Assembly: GCF_014268455.2 (NCBI RefSeq)
Contig: NZ_CP077085.1
Coordinates: 868,001 to 932,000, forward strand
Direction: 5' to 3'
DNA length: 64,000 nucleotides
DNA from: Pseudomonas shahriarae
GTDB lineage: Bacteria; Pseudomonadota; Gammaproteobacteria; Pseudomonadales; Pseudomonadaceae
Shown: piece by piece, positions 36,631 through 45,577 of the stretch
Numbering within the stretch: the first letter of the stretch is position 1
How the letters are laid out: each line of letters begins with the position of its first letter
Notes under the pieces: generated by a model
Told to the model about the DNA's origin: nothing
The model's input: only the letters and a program-made list of their open reading frames with translations
Databases searched by the model: none
Position numbers and translations under genes: made by a program

Positions 36631-38313
36631 CTATAGCTGATAGCTAAAACTCAATGTATAGCGCGGCCGCCGGTTAAAGCTATCCATTGCCATATCGGAC
36701 ATCGGCTTGGCCGCCTCCAGCGCGATGTTGTAGTACTTGGCATCGCCAAAGCGCACGCCAACGGCGGCGGATGACATGTCGCTGTCCTTGACCGGCAGGT
36801 TGTTGAACCAGGCCTTGGCGCGGTCGAGCACGACGTAGGGCTGCACGATTCTTACCCAGTCGCCGGCGCGGTTGTAGCTGTAGTTCACCTCGTAGGCCAC
36901 CCCCCAACCCTTGTCGCCCGAGCCCTGGTCATCCGGGTAGCCTCGGCCGAAATTTTGCCCACCGAACACCGCACGTTCGCTGTCGGGCAAGGTGTCGTCG
37001 CTCCAGTACAGCGCTGCCGAGAGCACGCCTTGCCAGTTGTCGAAGAACTTGTCGCTCTGCACCCCGGACAGGCGCAGGCGGAAGAAGTCCAGGTCCGACT
37101 TTATCCCCTCAAGGTCACTGCGCGTGTGGGCTCCCAGTCCGTCGATGCCCTGGTACAGGCCGGCGCTTAGGATGCGCAGTTGGCGATTGTCGGCCTTGCG
37201 CCAATCCCCTTCAAAGGCCAGCGCACGCAAGTCGGTTTCTACGTCAAAGCGTTGCGGGTAACCCACCAGTTGATAGCGAGTCCTGTCGTTCACCCCGTAG
37301 AAGCGGGTGCCGAGGGTCAGGGACTCGCTGGGCGAGGCGATCAATGGGTGGCTCAGGCCGATGGAGAAGCGGTCGTTCTCGCGGTGTGGCTTGAGCGAGA
37401 AGCCGCCGTTCAGGCGGATATGGGTGCTCGGATCGCTGCGATAGCGCGCGCCATACAAGCTCAGTTGTGTGCCTTCGGCGTTGATGAATTGGCTGTAGTC
37501 GAGCCGGTAGTAATGCTCTTTGTCTTCACCCGGCGGGAACAGGCCGCTGAGGCTCACTTGTTCGCCCATTGCCGTGTGGGAATTGCTGGTGCCGGCGATC
37601 AAGGCTTGTAGGCCGCCACGGCTGTCGTCGGTCATGTTCATGCTGCTGGTAAAGGGTTTGCGGCTGGCCTGGATGTTCATGTGCGCGGCACCATCGGTGG
37701 TGCCCGGTGGCGGTACTTGCGCTTGCAGCGTGACGCCCGGAATGCGCCCCATCAAGGTGGTATAGCGCTCAAAGGTCTTGCGGGTCAGCGGGCGTTCGGC
37801 CTGGAGTTTTTGCGCCAGTTTGTCGACGTAGGCCGAGACCGAACCAATGTCGCCTTGTACCTGGTAGTCCTTGATATAGCCCTCGACCAGCACCACGCGC
37901 ACCAGGCCCTGTTCGAAACGCTGGTCGGGCAGGAAGGCGTAGGACAACAAGTAGCCATCCTGCTGGTAGCGGCGAGTGATGCTGCGGGTCGCTTCGATCA
38001 GTTGCGCGAGGTTGGTTTCACGGCCAATCAACGGCTCGAACACCTGTGCAACGTCCTTGAGCGGGTACACCGTGCCGCCTTCGATCTGCAGCTTGCGGAT
38101 GGTGACTTTGGTGTCCATCAGCAGCGGTTGCGCTTGTGCGGCCGGGGTCTCGGGTAGCTGGGTCTGCGGCGTCACCGGGCGGTAGGCGTCGGCCGGCAGG
38201 TTGGGGACCGGGAGATTGCGAATGGTGTCGTTGCTGTTGAGGAAGCTGGGTAGGGTCTCGGCGTGGACGTAGGCGCTGAGGGTGAGCAATAACAACGGGG
38301 TCAAGGCGCGCAT
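36631..38313 (-). CDS. TpsB / ShlB-FhaC-type outer-membrane transporter
   Basis: 560 residues from the ATG at 38313 (MRALTPLLLLTLSAYVHA signal peptide), with GGAG upstream. POTRA-type domain at about 55-135 (TIRKLQIEGGTVYPLKDVAQ and LIEATRSITRRYQQDGYLLS), a second POTRA region, then a 16-strand-type barrel. The conserved FGRGYPDDQGSGDKGW motif of the Omp85/TpsB lid loop is present. Two-partner transporters export one large adhesin or hemolysin, yet no TpsA gene lies beside it. It is downstream of the collagen-like lipoprotein gene, but a terminator lies between. Confidence 0.85.
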   Translation of the reverse strand: MRALTPLLLLTLSAYVHAETLPSFLNSNDTIRNLPVPNLPADAYRPVTPQTQLPETPAAQAQPLLMDTKVTIRKLQIEGGTVYPLKDVAQVFEPLIGRETNLAQLIEATRSITRRYQQDGYLLSYAFLPDQRFEQGLVRVVLVEGYIKDYQVQGDIGSVSAYVDKLAQKLQAERPLTRKTFERYTTLMGRIPGVTLQAQVPPPGTTDGAAHMNIQASRKPFTSSMNMTDDSRGGLQALIAGTSNSHTAMGEQVSLSGLFPPGEDKEHYYRLDYSQFINAEGTQLSLYGARYRSDPSTHIRLNGGFSLKPHRENDRFSIGLSHPLIASPSESLTLGTRFYGVNDRTRYQLVGYPQRFDVETDLRALAFEGDWRKADNRQLRILSAGLYQGIDGLGAHTRSDLEGIKSDLDFFRLRLSGVQSDKFFDNWQGVLSAALYWSDDTLPDSERAVFGGQNFGRGYPDDQGSGDKGWGVAYEVNYSYNRAGDWVRIVQPYVVLDRAKAWFNNLPVKDSDMSSAAVGVRFGDAKYYNIALEAAKPMSDMAMDSFNRRPRYTLSFSYQL

Positions 38314-38386
38314 AGGACACTCCATGGTCAAAACTGCAGCGGCATTTCGCAGGTTCCCACCGGGCTCTTGGACGCGGTTGGGAGTC

Positions 38387-38426
38387 CAATAAAAAAGACG
38401 AGAGACCCATTGGAATCTCTCGTCTC
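38387..38426 (-). terminator. Rho-independent terminator of the collagen-like gene
   Basis: On the minus strand a nine-base perfect stem, GACGAGAGA with TCTCTCGTC (38397-38405 and 38416-38424), closes a ten-base loop and runs into TTTTTTAT. It lies between the stop of the glycine-rich lipoprotein gene (38481) and the start of the TpsB gene (38313), so the two are probably separate transcripts. Confidence 0.8.
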
Positions 38427-38480
38427 AACCAAGCGTAGGCGCTGTAGGGGAGGCCGTCTAATGGGCCAGGTGCAATTTTT

Positions 38481-40130
38481 CTATTGACCGGTCAGGCCCT
38501 TGAGCAGGCCGCCTACGCCGGTGTTTGCAGTGGCCGATCCAGACGCCGTGGCGTTGGCGTTGATGTTCAGGCCGCCGAGCAGGCCACCGCCACTGCCGCT
38601 GGTGCCGCCGGTGACCAGACCACCCACTGAGGAGACCGCTCCACCGACTGCGTTGACGGTCTGGCCCACGGTGTTGGTGATCGGGTTGGCATTGGCTGCG
38701 GTGATGTTGCCACCGAGGCCGCTGGTTGCGCCGCCCACTTGAGTCACCAGGCCATTAACCGGTGCACCGATGCCGGTAGAGGTGCCGATGTTTTGGGTCA
38801 GGCTGCTGACCCCCGAAGTCACAGGGTTCAGCGCCGCGCCCACATTGTTCGCAAGACCTGCGACCGGTGCGGTTGCCGCCGTGTTGGCGACGCCGTTGCC
38901 ACCGATCACTGTGCCGAGCGAAGCCACCGTGTTGCCCAATGCGCCACCTGCCACACCGCCCGCACTGACGGTACCGTTGGTGTTGCCCGCATTCAGGCCG
39001 TTACCGACGTTGGCCACCAGGCCGCCCACCAGTTCAGGCAGACCGGAGGCTGGGGCGCTGCCACTGCCGGTTCCGGCAGACGGTGCGACATAACCACCTG
39101 CAGTGCCTGCTACCGCACCGACACCGCCGAGTACCGTGCCCAGGGCACCGGTCACCGGGTTGCCTGTGCCACCTGCGCCTGCCACCTGGGTGCCGAGGCC
39201 GGTGGCGGTAGAGCCGACTTTATCCAGCAGGCCGTTGACCGGGTTGCCCAGGCCAGTGGCTTTGCCCAGATTGCCCGTGGTGTTTTCCACCAGCGAGACC
39301 ACAGGCACCAGCACTTTGCCGCCCAGGGTGTTGGTGACCGATCCCAGGGGACCGGTGGTGCTGGCAGTGCTCAAGGTATCGCCGAGCATGGTGACCGCCT
39401 GGCCGACTTTATCCACCAGGCCACCGGCGGCCCCACCGACGCCGCCAGTAAGGCCGCCGACTACTGGGATACCGCCCAAGGTGGTCGACAGGGTTTTACC
39501 GGTGTTCGAAACCCCGGTGCCCAGGTCGGCGACGCCGTTGGCCACGCCGGCCACGGTAACGCCCAGGGAGTTGCTGTTAGTGCCCAGGGAACCCAGGCCA
39601 TCGCCGACGCCAGTGCCGATGCTGCCGACCGCGGTGCCCACGCTGGTCACCAGGCCACCTGCCGTAGTGCCGACTACTGGAACACCGCCAACGGTTGTGC
39701 CGATGCCACCAATGGCTGTGCCGACATTGCCGAGCGTGTCGCCCAGGTTGGCTGCAATCTGCCCAGTGACCAAGGGGCTGGTGGTCGAGCCTGTGCCGCC
39801 GCCAGTGCCACCGCCGGTACCGCCGCCAGTGCCGCCGCCAGTGCCACCGCCGGTACCGCCACCAGTGCCGCCGCCGGTACCGCCACCAGTGCCACCGCCG
39901 GTACCGCCACCAGTGCCGCCGCCGGTACCGCCACCAGTGCCGCCGCCGGTACCGCCACCAGTGCCGCCACCGTCACCACCACCTGTACCACCGTCGGTAC
40001 CGGCATCCGGGGAGGAGGATGCGACGCTGCTCTTATGGCCGCCACCACCACTGCTGCAGCCTCCCAGGCTCATCGCCAGAATAAGGGCCAATGCAGTACT
40101 TGCCTTCCACAACACGACTTGAGTTTTCAT
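38481..40130 (-). CDS. Collagen-like glycine-rich repeat lipoprotein
   Basis: 549 residues. Signal peptide with lipobox MSLGGCSS (Cys at about 25). Residues about 45-117 are a run of GGTG units coded by a 12-base tandem repeat (39792-39996). The rest (about 120-545) is low-complexity Gly/Val/Thr/Asn/Ala with almost no charge, and includes internal near-repeats such as NPVNGLLDKVGSTATGLGTQ and APVNGLVTQVGGATSGLGGN. It is probably an extended surface or matrix lipoprotein of the collagen-like group annotated in Pseudomonas; function unknown. AAGGAA precedes the ATG, and an AT-rich 312-base region lies upstream. Confidence 0.8.
   Translation of the reverse strand: MKTQVVLWKASTALALILAMSLGGCSSGGGGHKSSVASSSPDAGTDGGTGGGDGGGTGGGTGGGTGGGTGGGTGGGTGGGTGGGTGGGTGGGTGGGTGGGTGGGTGGGTGGGTGSTTSPLVTGQIAANLGDTLGNVGTAIGGIGTTVGGVPVVGTTAGGLVTSVGTAVGSIGTGVGDGLGSLGTNSNSLGVTVAGVANGVADLGTGVSNTGKTLSTTLGGIPVVGGLTGGVGGAAGGLVDKVGQAVTMLGDTLSTASTTGPLGSVTNTLGGKVLVPVVSLVENTTGNLGKATGLGNPVNGLLDKVGSTATGLGTQVAGAGGTGNPVTGALGTVLGGVGAVAGTAGGYVAPSAGTGSGSAPASGLPELVGGLVANVGNGLNAGNTNGTVSAGGVAGGALGNTVASLGTVIGGNGVANTAATAPVAGLANNVGAALNPVTSGVSSLTQNIGTSTGIGAPVNGLVTQVGGATSGLGGNITAANANPITNTVGQTVNAVGGAVSSVGGLVTGGTSGSGGGLLGGLNINANATASGSATANTGVGGLLKGLTGQ
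39792..39996 (-). repeat. 12-base tandem repeat inside the collagen-like gene
   Basis: About seventeen 12-base units alternating GTGCCGCCGCCG-like and GTACCGCCACCA-like (plus strand) encode Gly-Gly-Thr-Gly in the lipoprotein. Because the unit is a multiple of three, slippage would change stalk length without breaking the frame. Confidence 0.85.
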
Positions 40131-40442
40131 GATGAGTTCCTTAGCACCTGGTACAGCCTTTGTTGGTTTCGCTAGTTCGCCCGTTCTTCAGCGAGCAATA
40201 CATGCGTCCGTTGTGGCTATAACAGTCCCCGGTACTCTTTATCGCAATGCTCAACTTGGTATTAACGATTTATATACAGGCAGACTTACTCGTCCTGATG
40301 ATTAATGCCAAAGGTATATAAGGCGGTTTTTTATTTGTGGTTATGTGTTCTAGATCAATAAGTTAAATAAGTTAGCGGGCTACCAATGGCCCGCTATAAC
40401 TTAGGGTGTATATATACAATTAATCAGCAAATTACCCCGCTT
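40131..40442. promoter_or_regulatory. AT-rich 312-base intergenic region
   Basis: Contains no gene. It is notably A+T rich compared with the rest, with TATATACAGG and GGTATATAAGG stretches and a perfect 12-base palindrome TGTATATATACA at 40407-40418. The left part should hold the promoter of the collagen-like lipoprotein. AT-rich DNA like this is a usual target of MvaT/MvaU-type silencers; that is inference. Confidence 0.45.
40373..40396 (-). terminator. Possible terminator after the MaoC-like gene
   Basis: Perfect eight-base stem TAGCGGGC/GCCCGCTA around an eight-base loop, 47 bases past the MaoC-like stop. On the minus strand it is followed by ACTTATTTAACTTATT, only a weak T-tract, so the call is tentative. 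Confidence 0.45.
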
Positions 40443-41291
40443 TCAGGCAATCGGCTGCCACTTCCCGAGCATATGTTCGATGTCGCCATTGCCCTTGAGT
40501 TGCAACTCGCCGCTGGAGCCAGAGGCACTGCTTAACAAGATGACCTGTCCAGGCAGCCGCACAGGTTTCTTGAACTCAACGTAGATCTCGATATTCGCCG
40601 CCGGCAGATGTTCATGCAGGGCGGCGACGGTGCGTGCCTTGTTCCACAGCCCGTGGGCGATCGCCTGGGGGAAGCCGAACAGCTTGGCAGTGAGGGCGCT
40701 CAAGTGGATCGGGTTGTAGTCGCCGGATACCCGGGCGTACCGCCGACCGATGTCGGACGGCGCCTGCCAGCGGGTCAGTTCGCTGACGGTATTGGGTGTT
40801 GGCAGGGATTGCTCCGGCGTCTCCCCCTCGAGTTTCACCCCACGACAGAGCATTCGACTTTCGCCTTCCCACAGCAATCCCAGGGAATCCTCGACGGTGG
40901 TGATCAAGTCAAAGGTCGCACCCTTGGCATGGGGTTGCAGGTTGCGCGTATGCACACTGACCCGCACCTCGCTGACCCCGCCCATGGGGCGGAATACGCG
41001 GATACGGTTGCTCAGATGCACCAGCCCCAACAGTGGGAAAGGAAATTCCCGGGCTGTCAGCAACTGCAACTGCAGGCCGAACGCCAGGATGTGCGGATAG
41101 GTCGCCGGCAGCATTGGGCTGTCGGCAAACCCGCAGACCTTGCGATAGGCCGCCACTGCCTCGGGATTGACCTGCACCCGGCAGTGCAGCCCAAAGTCGG
41201 GCAGGGTGGTGCCGGTGATTTTGCGCTTGAGTGCGGCGCGCCAGTACAACGGTGGCAGCGCCGGGCTGCTGGGTAATGTGTGCCACAGCAT
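40443..41291 (-). CDS. MaoC-like acyl dehydratase
   Basis: 282 residues from the ATG at 41291, two bases after the stop of the SDR gene, with GGGAGC upstream. It is a double hotdog protein: the C-terminal half holds the hydratase motif GDYNPIHLSALTAKLFGFPQ AIAHGLW (Asp/His pair) of the R-specific enoyl hydratase/MaoC group. It should hydrate or dehydrate a 3-hydroxyacyl thioester. With the FabG-like reductase and the divergent thiolase it forms a small fatty-acyl modification set whose substrate is unknown. Confidence 0.82.
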   Translation of the reverse strand: MLWHTLPSSPALPPLYWRAALKRKITGTTLPDFGLHCRVQVNPEAVAAYRKVCGFADSPMLPATYPHILAFGLQLQLLTAREFPFPLLGLVHLSNRIRVFRPMGGVSEVRVSVHTRNLQPHAKGATFDLITTVEDSLGLLWEGESRMLCRGVKLEGETPEQSLPTPNTVSELTRWQAPSDIGRRYARVSGDYNPIHLSALTAKLFGFPQAIAHGLWNKARTVAALHEHLPAANIEIYVEFKKPVRLPGQVILLSSASGSSGELQLKGNGDIEHMLGKWQPIA

Positions 41292-41293
41292 CG

Positions 41294-42646
41294 TTATGCT
41301 CCCAGCAGGCTTTGCCCGCACACCCGCAACGCCTGACCACTGACCGCCCCCGAGCCTGGCTGGCCTAGCCAGGCCACTGCTTCTGCAACGTCCTGCGGCA
41401 GGCCGCCCTGGCCCAGGGAGCTCATGCGTCGCCCGGCTTCACGCAAGGCGAAGGGAATATGCGCAGTCATCTGGGTCTCGATAAAGCCCGGTGCCACCGC
41501 GTTGATGCTGATGCCGCGTTGCGCCAGCAACGGCGCCCAGGCTTGGGCCAGGCCGATCAGCCCGGCCTTGCTCGCGGCGTAGTTGGTTTGCCCGCGATTG
41601 CCAGCGATGCCGCTGATGGACGCGAGCAATACCACGCGGCCATTGTCGTGCAGGGTGCCGCTGTCGAGCAGGGCCTTGGTCAACACTTGCGGGGCGTTGA
41701 GATTGACCGCCAGCACCGCGTCCCAGTATTCCGGGGTCATATTGGCTAGGGTCTTGTCGCGGGTGATGCCAGCGTTGTGCACCACAATGTCGATGCCGTC
41801 CGGCAATTGCTCGATCAATTGCGTGGCCGCGTCATCGGCGCAGATATCCAGGGCAATGCCACGCCCGCCCAACCGTGCGGCGAGGGCGTCGAGATCGGCC
41901 TTGGCTTGCGGCACATCCAGCAACACAATTTCGGCACCGTCGCGCGCCAGGGTTTCGGCAATCGACGCGCCGATGCCACGGGCAGCTCCGGTCACCAGGG
42001 CCTTGCGCCCGGCCAGCGGGCGCGTCCAGTCGTGCACCTGGGTCGGGCAGGCGCTGAGGCGTAGCACTTGGCCGCTGATATAGGCACTTTTCGGCGAGAG
42101 GAAAAACCGCAGCGCACCTTCCAACTGATCCTCGGCGCCTTCTGCGACATACAGCAGTTGCAGGGTGCCGCCGTTGCGCAGCTCCTTGGCCAGGGACCGG
42201 CTGAAGCCTTCGAGGGCGCGCTGGGCGCTGGCGGCAAACGGCTCGTCGAGGCTTTCCGGGGCGCGGCCGAGAATCACCAGGTGTGCGCTGTGGTCGAGAT
42301 TTTTCAGCAGCGGCTGAAAGAATTCGCGCAGTTGCTTGAGTTGGTCGGTGTGCTGCAAGTGGCTGGCGTCGAACAGCACCGCCTTGAGCTTGGGACCATG
42401 CCCGGGAATCCACGGCGTGGCCTGCAGCGGTTCGGGGCCGTAGCTGTAGATGGCCTCGGTGAGTTTATTGGCAAACCCGTGTACCTGGGCCGCGAGCGGG
42501 CCGCCGCCCAACAGCAGGGCGCCGTCCACCGGGCGCAGGCGCCCGGCTTGCCAGCGCTCCAGGCGTACCGGGGACGGCAGGCCAATGGCCGAGACCAGGC
42601 GGTGGCCGAGGCTTGAGTTGGCGAAGTCGATATAACGGTCAGACAT
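41294..42646 (-). CDS. FabG-like 3-oxoacyl-ACP/CoA reductase, two-domain
   Basis: 450 residues, longer than ordinary FabG (about 245). The first ~200 residues are a degenerate Rossmann-like domain without a nucleotide motif. The second half is a complete SDR: ALVTGAARGIGASIAETLAR, VHNAGITRD, the catalytic Ser in LLASISGIAGN and YAASK. It uses NAD(P)H to reduce 3-oxoacyl thioesters. It is followed at once by the MaoC-like gene and is divergent from the thiolase gene. Its neighbours match the PA4785-PA4786 region I recall from P. aeruginosa. Confidence 0.87.
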   Translation of the reverse strand: MSDRYIDFANSSLGHRLVSAIGLPSPVRLERWQAGRLRPVDGALLLGGGPLAAQVHGFANKLTEAIYSYGPEPLQATPWIPGHGPKLKAVLFDASHLQHTDQLKQLREFFQPLLKNLDHSAHLVILGRAPESLDEPFAASAQRALEGFSRSLAKELRNGGTLQLLYVAEGAEDQLEGALRFFLSPKSAYISGQVLRLSACPTQVHDWTRPLAGRKALVTGAARGIGASIAETLARDGAEIVLLDVPQAKADLDALAARLGGRGIALDICADDAATQLIEQLPDGIDIVVHNAGITRDKTLANMTPEYWDAVLAVNLNAPQVLTKALLDSGTLHDNGRVVLLASISGIAGNRGQTNYAASKAGLIGLAQAWAPLLAQRGISINAVAPGFIETQMTAHIPFALREAGRRMSSLGQGGLPQDVAEAVAWLGQPGSGAVSGQALRVCGQSLLGA

Positions 42647-42751
42647 GGAACGCTCTCCGGCTGCTGGGGTTCAAAGGGTGGACCATCAATCGGTGACAGT
42701 CGTTCCTAGTCTAGGCTCAGGATTGCACCTACCACCTTCAGGGAGCTTTAC

Positions 42752-44029
42752 ATGACTCAGTTGCGCCGCGTCGCGATCATTGGCGGTAATCGTATCCCCT
42801 TCGCTCGTTCCAATGGCCCCTACGCCACAGCGAGCAACCAGGCCATGTTGACCGCCGCCCTGGAAGGTTTGATCGAGCGCTACAACCTGCACGGCCTGCG
42901 CATGGGCGAGGTAGCCGCAGGTGCAGTGCTCAAGCACTCGCGGGATTTCAACCTGACCCGCGAATGCGTGCTGGGCTCGCGCCTGTCGCCACAAACCCCG
43001 GCCTATGACATTCAACAGGCCTGTGGCACCGGGCTGGAAGCGGCGCTGCTGGTGGCCAACAAGATTGCCCTGGGGCAGATCGAATGCGGGATTGCCGGCG
43101 GCGTCGACACCACCTCCGACGCGCCCATTGGCGTCAATGAGGGGTTGCGCAAGATCCTGCTGCAAGCCAACCGCAGCAAATCCATGGCGGATAAATTAAA
43201 AGTCCTGTTACAACTTCGTCCGCAACACCTCAAGCCGGAACTGCCGCGCAATGGCGAGCCGCGTACCGGCCTGTCCATGGGCCAGCACTGCGAGTTGATG
43301 GCGCAGACCTGGCAGATTCCCCGCGCCGAACAGGACCAACTGGCCCTGGAAAGCCACCAGAAGATGGCCGCGTCCTACGCCGAGGGCTGGCACAACGATT
43401 TGCTCACACCGTTTCTCGGCCTGACCCGCGACAATAACCTGCGCCCGGACCTGACCCTGGAAAAACTCGCCAGCCTCAAACCGGCTTTTGAACGCAGCGA
43501 AAAGGGTACCCTCACCGCCGGCAACTCCACCCCCCTGACCGATGGCGCGTCCCTGGTGTTGTTGGGCAGCGAAGCCTGGGCCAAGGAGCGTGGCCTACCG
43601 ATCCTCGCCTACCTGCGCGATGGCGAGGCGGCGGCGGTGGATTTCGTCAACGGCGCCGAAGGGCTGTTGATGGCGCCGGTGTATGCCGTGCCACGCCTGC
43701 TGGCGAGAAATGGCCTGACACTGCAGGATTTTGATTACTACGAAATTCACGAGGCCTTCGCCGCCCAGGTGTTGTGCACACTCAAGGCCTGGGAAGATGC
43801 CGATTACTGCAAGACCCTCCTGGGCCTGGACGCGCCGTTGGGCGCCATCGACCGCAGCCGCCTTAACGTCAAGGGCAGCTCCCTGGCGGCCGGGCACCCG
43901 TTTGCCGCCACCGGTGGGCGTATCGTCGCCAACTTGGCCAAGCTGCTGGATGCGGCGGGCAAGGGGCGCGGGCTGATCTCGATCTGCGCGGCGGGCGGGC
44001 AGGGTGTGACAGCGATCATTGAGCGCTGA
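42752..44029 (+). CDS. Acetyl-CoA C-acyltransferase (FadI-type thiolase)
   Basis: 425 residues. Catalytic Cys91 in DIQQACGTGLEAALL, the EIHEAFAAQVLC segment, SLAAGHPFAATGGR with the His, and ISICAAGGQGV with the second Cys. The length fits the FadI branch. It makes or cleaves 3-oxoacyl-CoA. Whether it works in degradation or synthesis cannot be told; pairing with a reductase and a dehydratase on the divergent strand suggests a concerted pathway. AGGGAG precedes the ATG. Confidence 0.9.
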   Translation: MTQLRRVAIIGGNRIPFARSNGPYATASNQAMLTAALEGLIERYNLHGLRMGEVAAGAVLKHSRDFNLTRECVLGSRLSPQTPAYDIQQACGTGLEAALLVANKIALGQIECGIAGGVDTTSDAPIGVNEGLRKILLQANRSKSMADKLKVLLQLRPQHLKPELPRNGEPRTGLSMGQHCELMAQTWQIPRAEQDQLALESHQKMAASYAEGWHNDLLTPFLGLTRDNNLRPDLTLEKLASLKPAFERSEKGTLTAGNSTPLTDGASLVLLGSEAWAKERGLPILAYLRDGEAAAVDFVNGAEGLLMAPVYAVPRLLARNGLTLQDFDYYEIHEAFAAQVLCTLKAWEDADYCKTLLGLDAPLGAIDRSRLNVKGSSLAAGHPFAATGGRIVANLAKLLDAAGKGRGLISICAAGGQGVTAIIER

Positions 44030-44203
44030 TCTCGGCTATCATCCGAACGCCTTGGGCAATAACGGCTTTGTCGGATTAATCTGGCATATTGGATGCATTC
44101 TTTAGCAGATCAAAGCTCGTTACCCTCTCCCCGCTGTGCGAGGATTGCCGTATAACGAGTGCCATACGCGTGTTTGGTAATAAAGGACCCACAATAAAAG
44201 CTG

Positions 44204-45100
44204 ATGAAGACTCCTAAACGCATTGAACCCCTGATCGAGGACGGTCTGGTCGACGAAGTGCTGCGCCCACTTATGAGTGGTAAAGAAGCAGCTGTTTATG
44301 TGGTGCGCTGCGGCAACGAGTTACGTTGCGCCAAGGTTTACAAGGAGGCGAATAAACGAAGTTTTCGTCAGGCGGCCGAATACCAGGAAGGCCGCAAGGT
44401 CCGCAACAGCCGACAGGCCCGGGCCATGGCCAAGGGCTCCAAGTTCGGCAAGAAAGAAACCGAAGACGCGTGGCAGAACGCCGAAGTAGCGGCGCTGTTT
44501 CGCCTGGCCGGTGCGGGCGTTCGTGTGCCCCAGCCCTACGACTTCCTCGAAGGCGTGTTGCTGATGGAGCTGGTGGCCGATGAATACGGTGACGCGGCGC
44601 CACGTCTGAACGACGTGGTCCTGGAACCGGATCAGGCCCGTGAATATCACGCCTTCCTGATCTCGCAGATCGTGCTGATGCTGTGTACCGGCCTGGTGCA
44701 CGGTGACCTTTCGGAGTTCAACGTGCTGTTGACGCCGACCGGCCCCGTCATTATCGACCTGCCGCAAGCGGTGGATGCGGCGGGTAACAACCACGCATTC
44801 ACCATGCTGGAGCGGGACGTGGGCAACATGGCTTCGTATTTCGGGCGCTTTGCCCCGGAATTGAAGACCACCAAGTACGCCAAGGAAATGTGGGCGCTGT
44901 ACGAAGCCGGCACCTTGCACCCGGCCAGCGTGCTGACCGGCGAGTTCGACGAGCCGGAAGAGTTGGCGGATGTGGGCGGCGTGATGCGCGAGATCGAAGC
45001 GGCACGGCTCGACGAAGAGCGGCGCCAGGCGATCCGTGCGGCGGATGATGCGCCACCGGGCAAACCGGCGGAAGAACCGCCACCGCCTTGGATGCAGTGA
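44204..45100 (+). CDS. RIO1-family protein kinase
   Basis: 298 residues. It has the RIO kinase pattern: nucleotide-binding GKEAAVYVVRCGNELRCAKV with an ATP-contacting Lys, the catalytic loop VHGDLSEFNVLL and the metal-binding IIDLPQAVDA in place of DFG. The C-terminus is a polar tail ending in PPPPWMQ. Bacterial RIO1 kinases phosphorylate Ser and may act in ribosome-related processes; targets are not known. It is monocistronic and converges on cueR with a strong hairpin between. Confidence 0.9.
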   Translation: MKTPKRIEPLIEDGLVDEVLRPLMSGKEAAVYVVRCGNELRCAKVYKEANKRSFRQAAEYQEGRKVRNSRQARAMAKGSKFGKKETEDAWQNAEVAALFRLAGAGVRVPQPYDFLEGVLLMELVADEYGDAAPRLNDVVLEPDQAREYHAFLISQIVLMLCTGLVHGDLSEFNVLLTPTGPVIIDLPQAVDAAGNNHAFTMLERDVGNMASYFGRFAPELKTTKYAKEMWALYEAGTLHPASVLTGEFDEPEELADVGGVMREIEAARLDEERRQAIRAADDAPPGKPAEEPPPPWMQ

Positions 45101-45122
45101 TCTTCAGGTCACTGGCAATGTA

Positions 45123-45146
45123 AATGTGGGAGCTGGCTCCCACATT
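45123..45146. terminator. Bidirectional hairpin between RIO1 and cueR
   Basis: Perfect 11-base arms AATGTGGGAGC/GCTCCCACATT around two bases, followed by GGGTTTT on the plus strand. The arms carry the REP core GTGGGAGC. It separates two convergent genes and probably ends both transcripts. Confidence 0.65.
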
Positions 45147-45175
45147 GGGTTTTGTGGGCGGTCAGTGATACCCCG

Positions 45176-45577
45176 TCACTTGCAACAACCGCCCGCTGCC
45201 AACTCCTTGAGAATCGGGCAGTCCGGCCGGTGATCGCCCTGGCAGTGCTCCATCAGGTCCTGCAATGTATCGCGCAGCTGCCCCAACTCGCGGATCTTGT
45301 GGTTCAACTCTTCGATATGCTGGCGAGCCAACGCCTTGACGTCGGCACTGGCCCGTTGCCGGTCCTGCCACAGTTCCAGCAACTTGCCGACCTCCTCCAG
45401 GGAAAACCCCAGATCCCTCGAACGCTTGATGAATGCCAGGGTGTGCAGGTCGTCGTGGCCATATAGGCGATAGCCGCTGTCGCTGCGATTGGCCGGTTTA
45501 AGCAGGTTGATGGATTCGTAATAGCGAATCATCTTGGCGCTCAAGCCGCTTTGCCGGGCTGCCAGACCGATGTTCAT
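45176..45577 (-). CDS. cueR: CueR, MerR-family Cu(I)-responsive activator
   Basis: 133 residues. N-terminal winged helix (MNIGLAARQSGLSAKMIRYY), a dimerisation helix, and the metal loop C112-x7-C120 (CQGDHRPDC) of monovalent-metal sensors. Ser77, the residue that marks Cu(I)/Ag(I)/Au(I) sensors against Hg/Zn sensors, is present. It activates promoters with a long spacer. GGAGGA lies before the ATG at 45577, and this ATG overlaps a TGA that looks like the end of a lost copA. Confidence 0.95.
   Translation of the reverse strand: MNIGLAARQSGLSAKMIRYYESINLLKPANRSDSGYRLYGHDDLHTLAFIKRSRDLGFSLEEVGKLLELWQDRQRASADVKALARQHIEELNHKIRELGQLRDTLQDLMEHCQGDHRPDCPILKELAAGGCCK

Noticed and set aside
39792..39996. 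Possible CRISPR array
   Set aside because: The units are adjacent 12-base repeats with no spacers and lie inside a coding frame.
38739..40175. Plus-strand frames opposite the collagen-like gene, one with a long PPVPPP run
   Set aside because: The Pro-rich run is the complement of the Gly-rich repeat; the minus strand has a lipobox, a ribosome binding site and a terminator.
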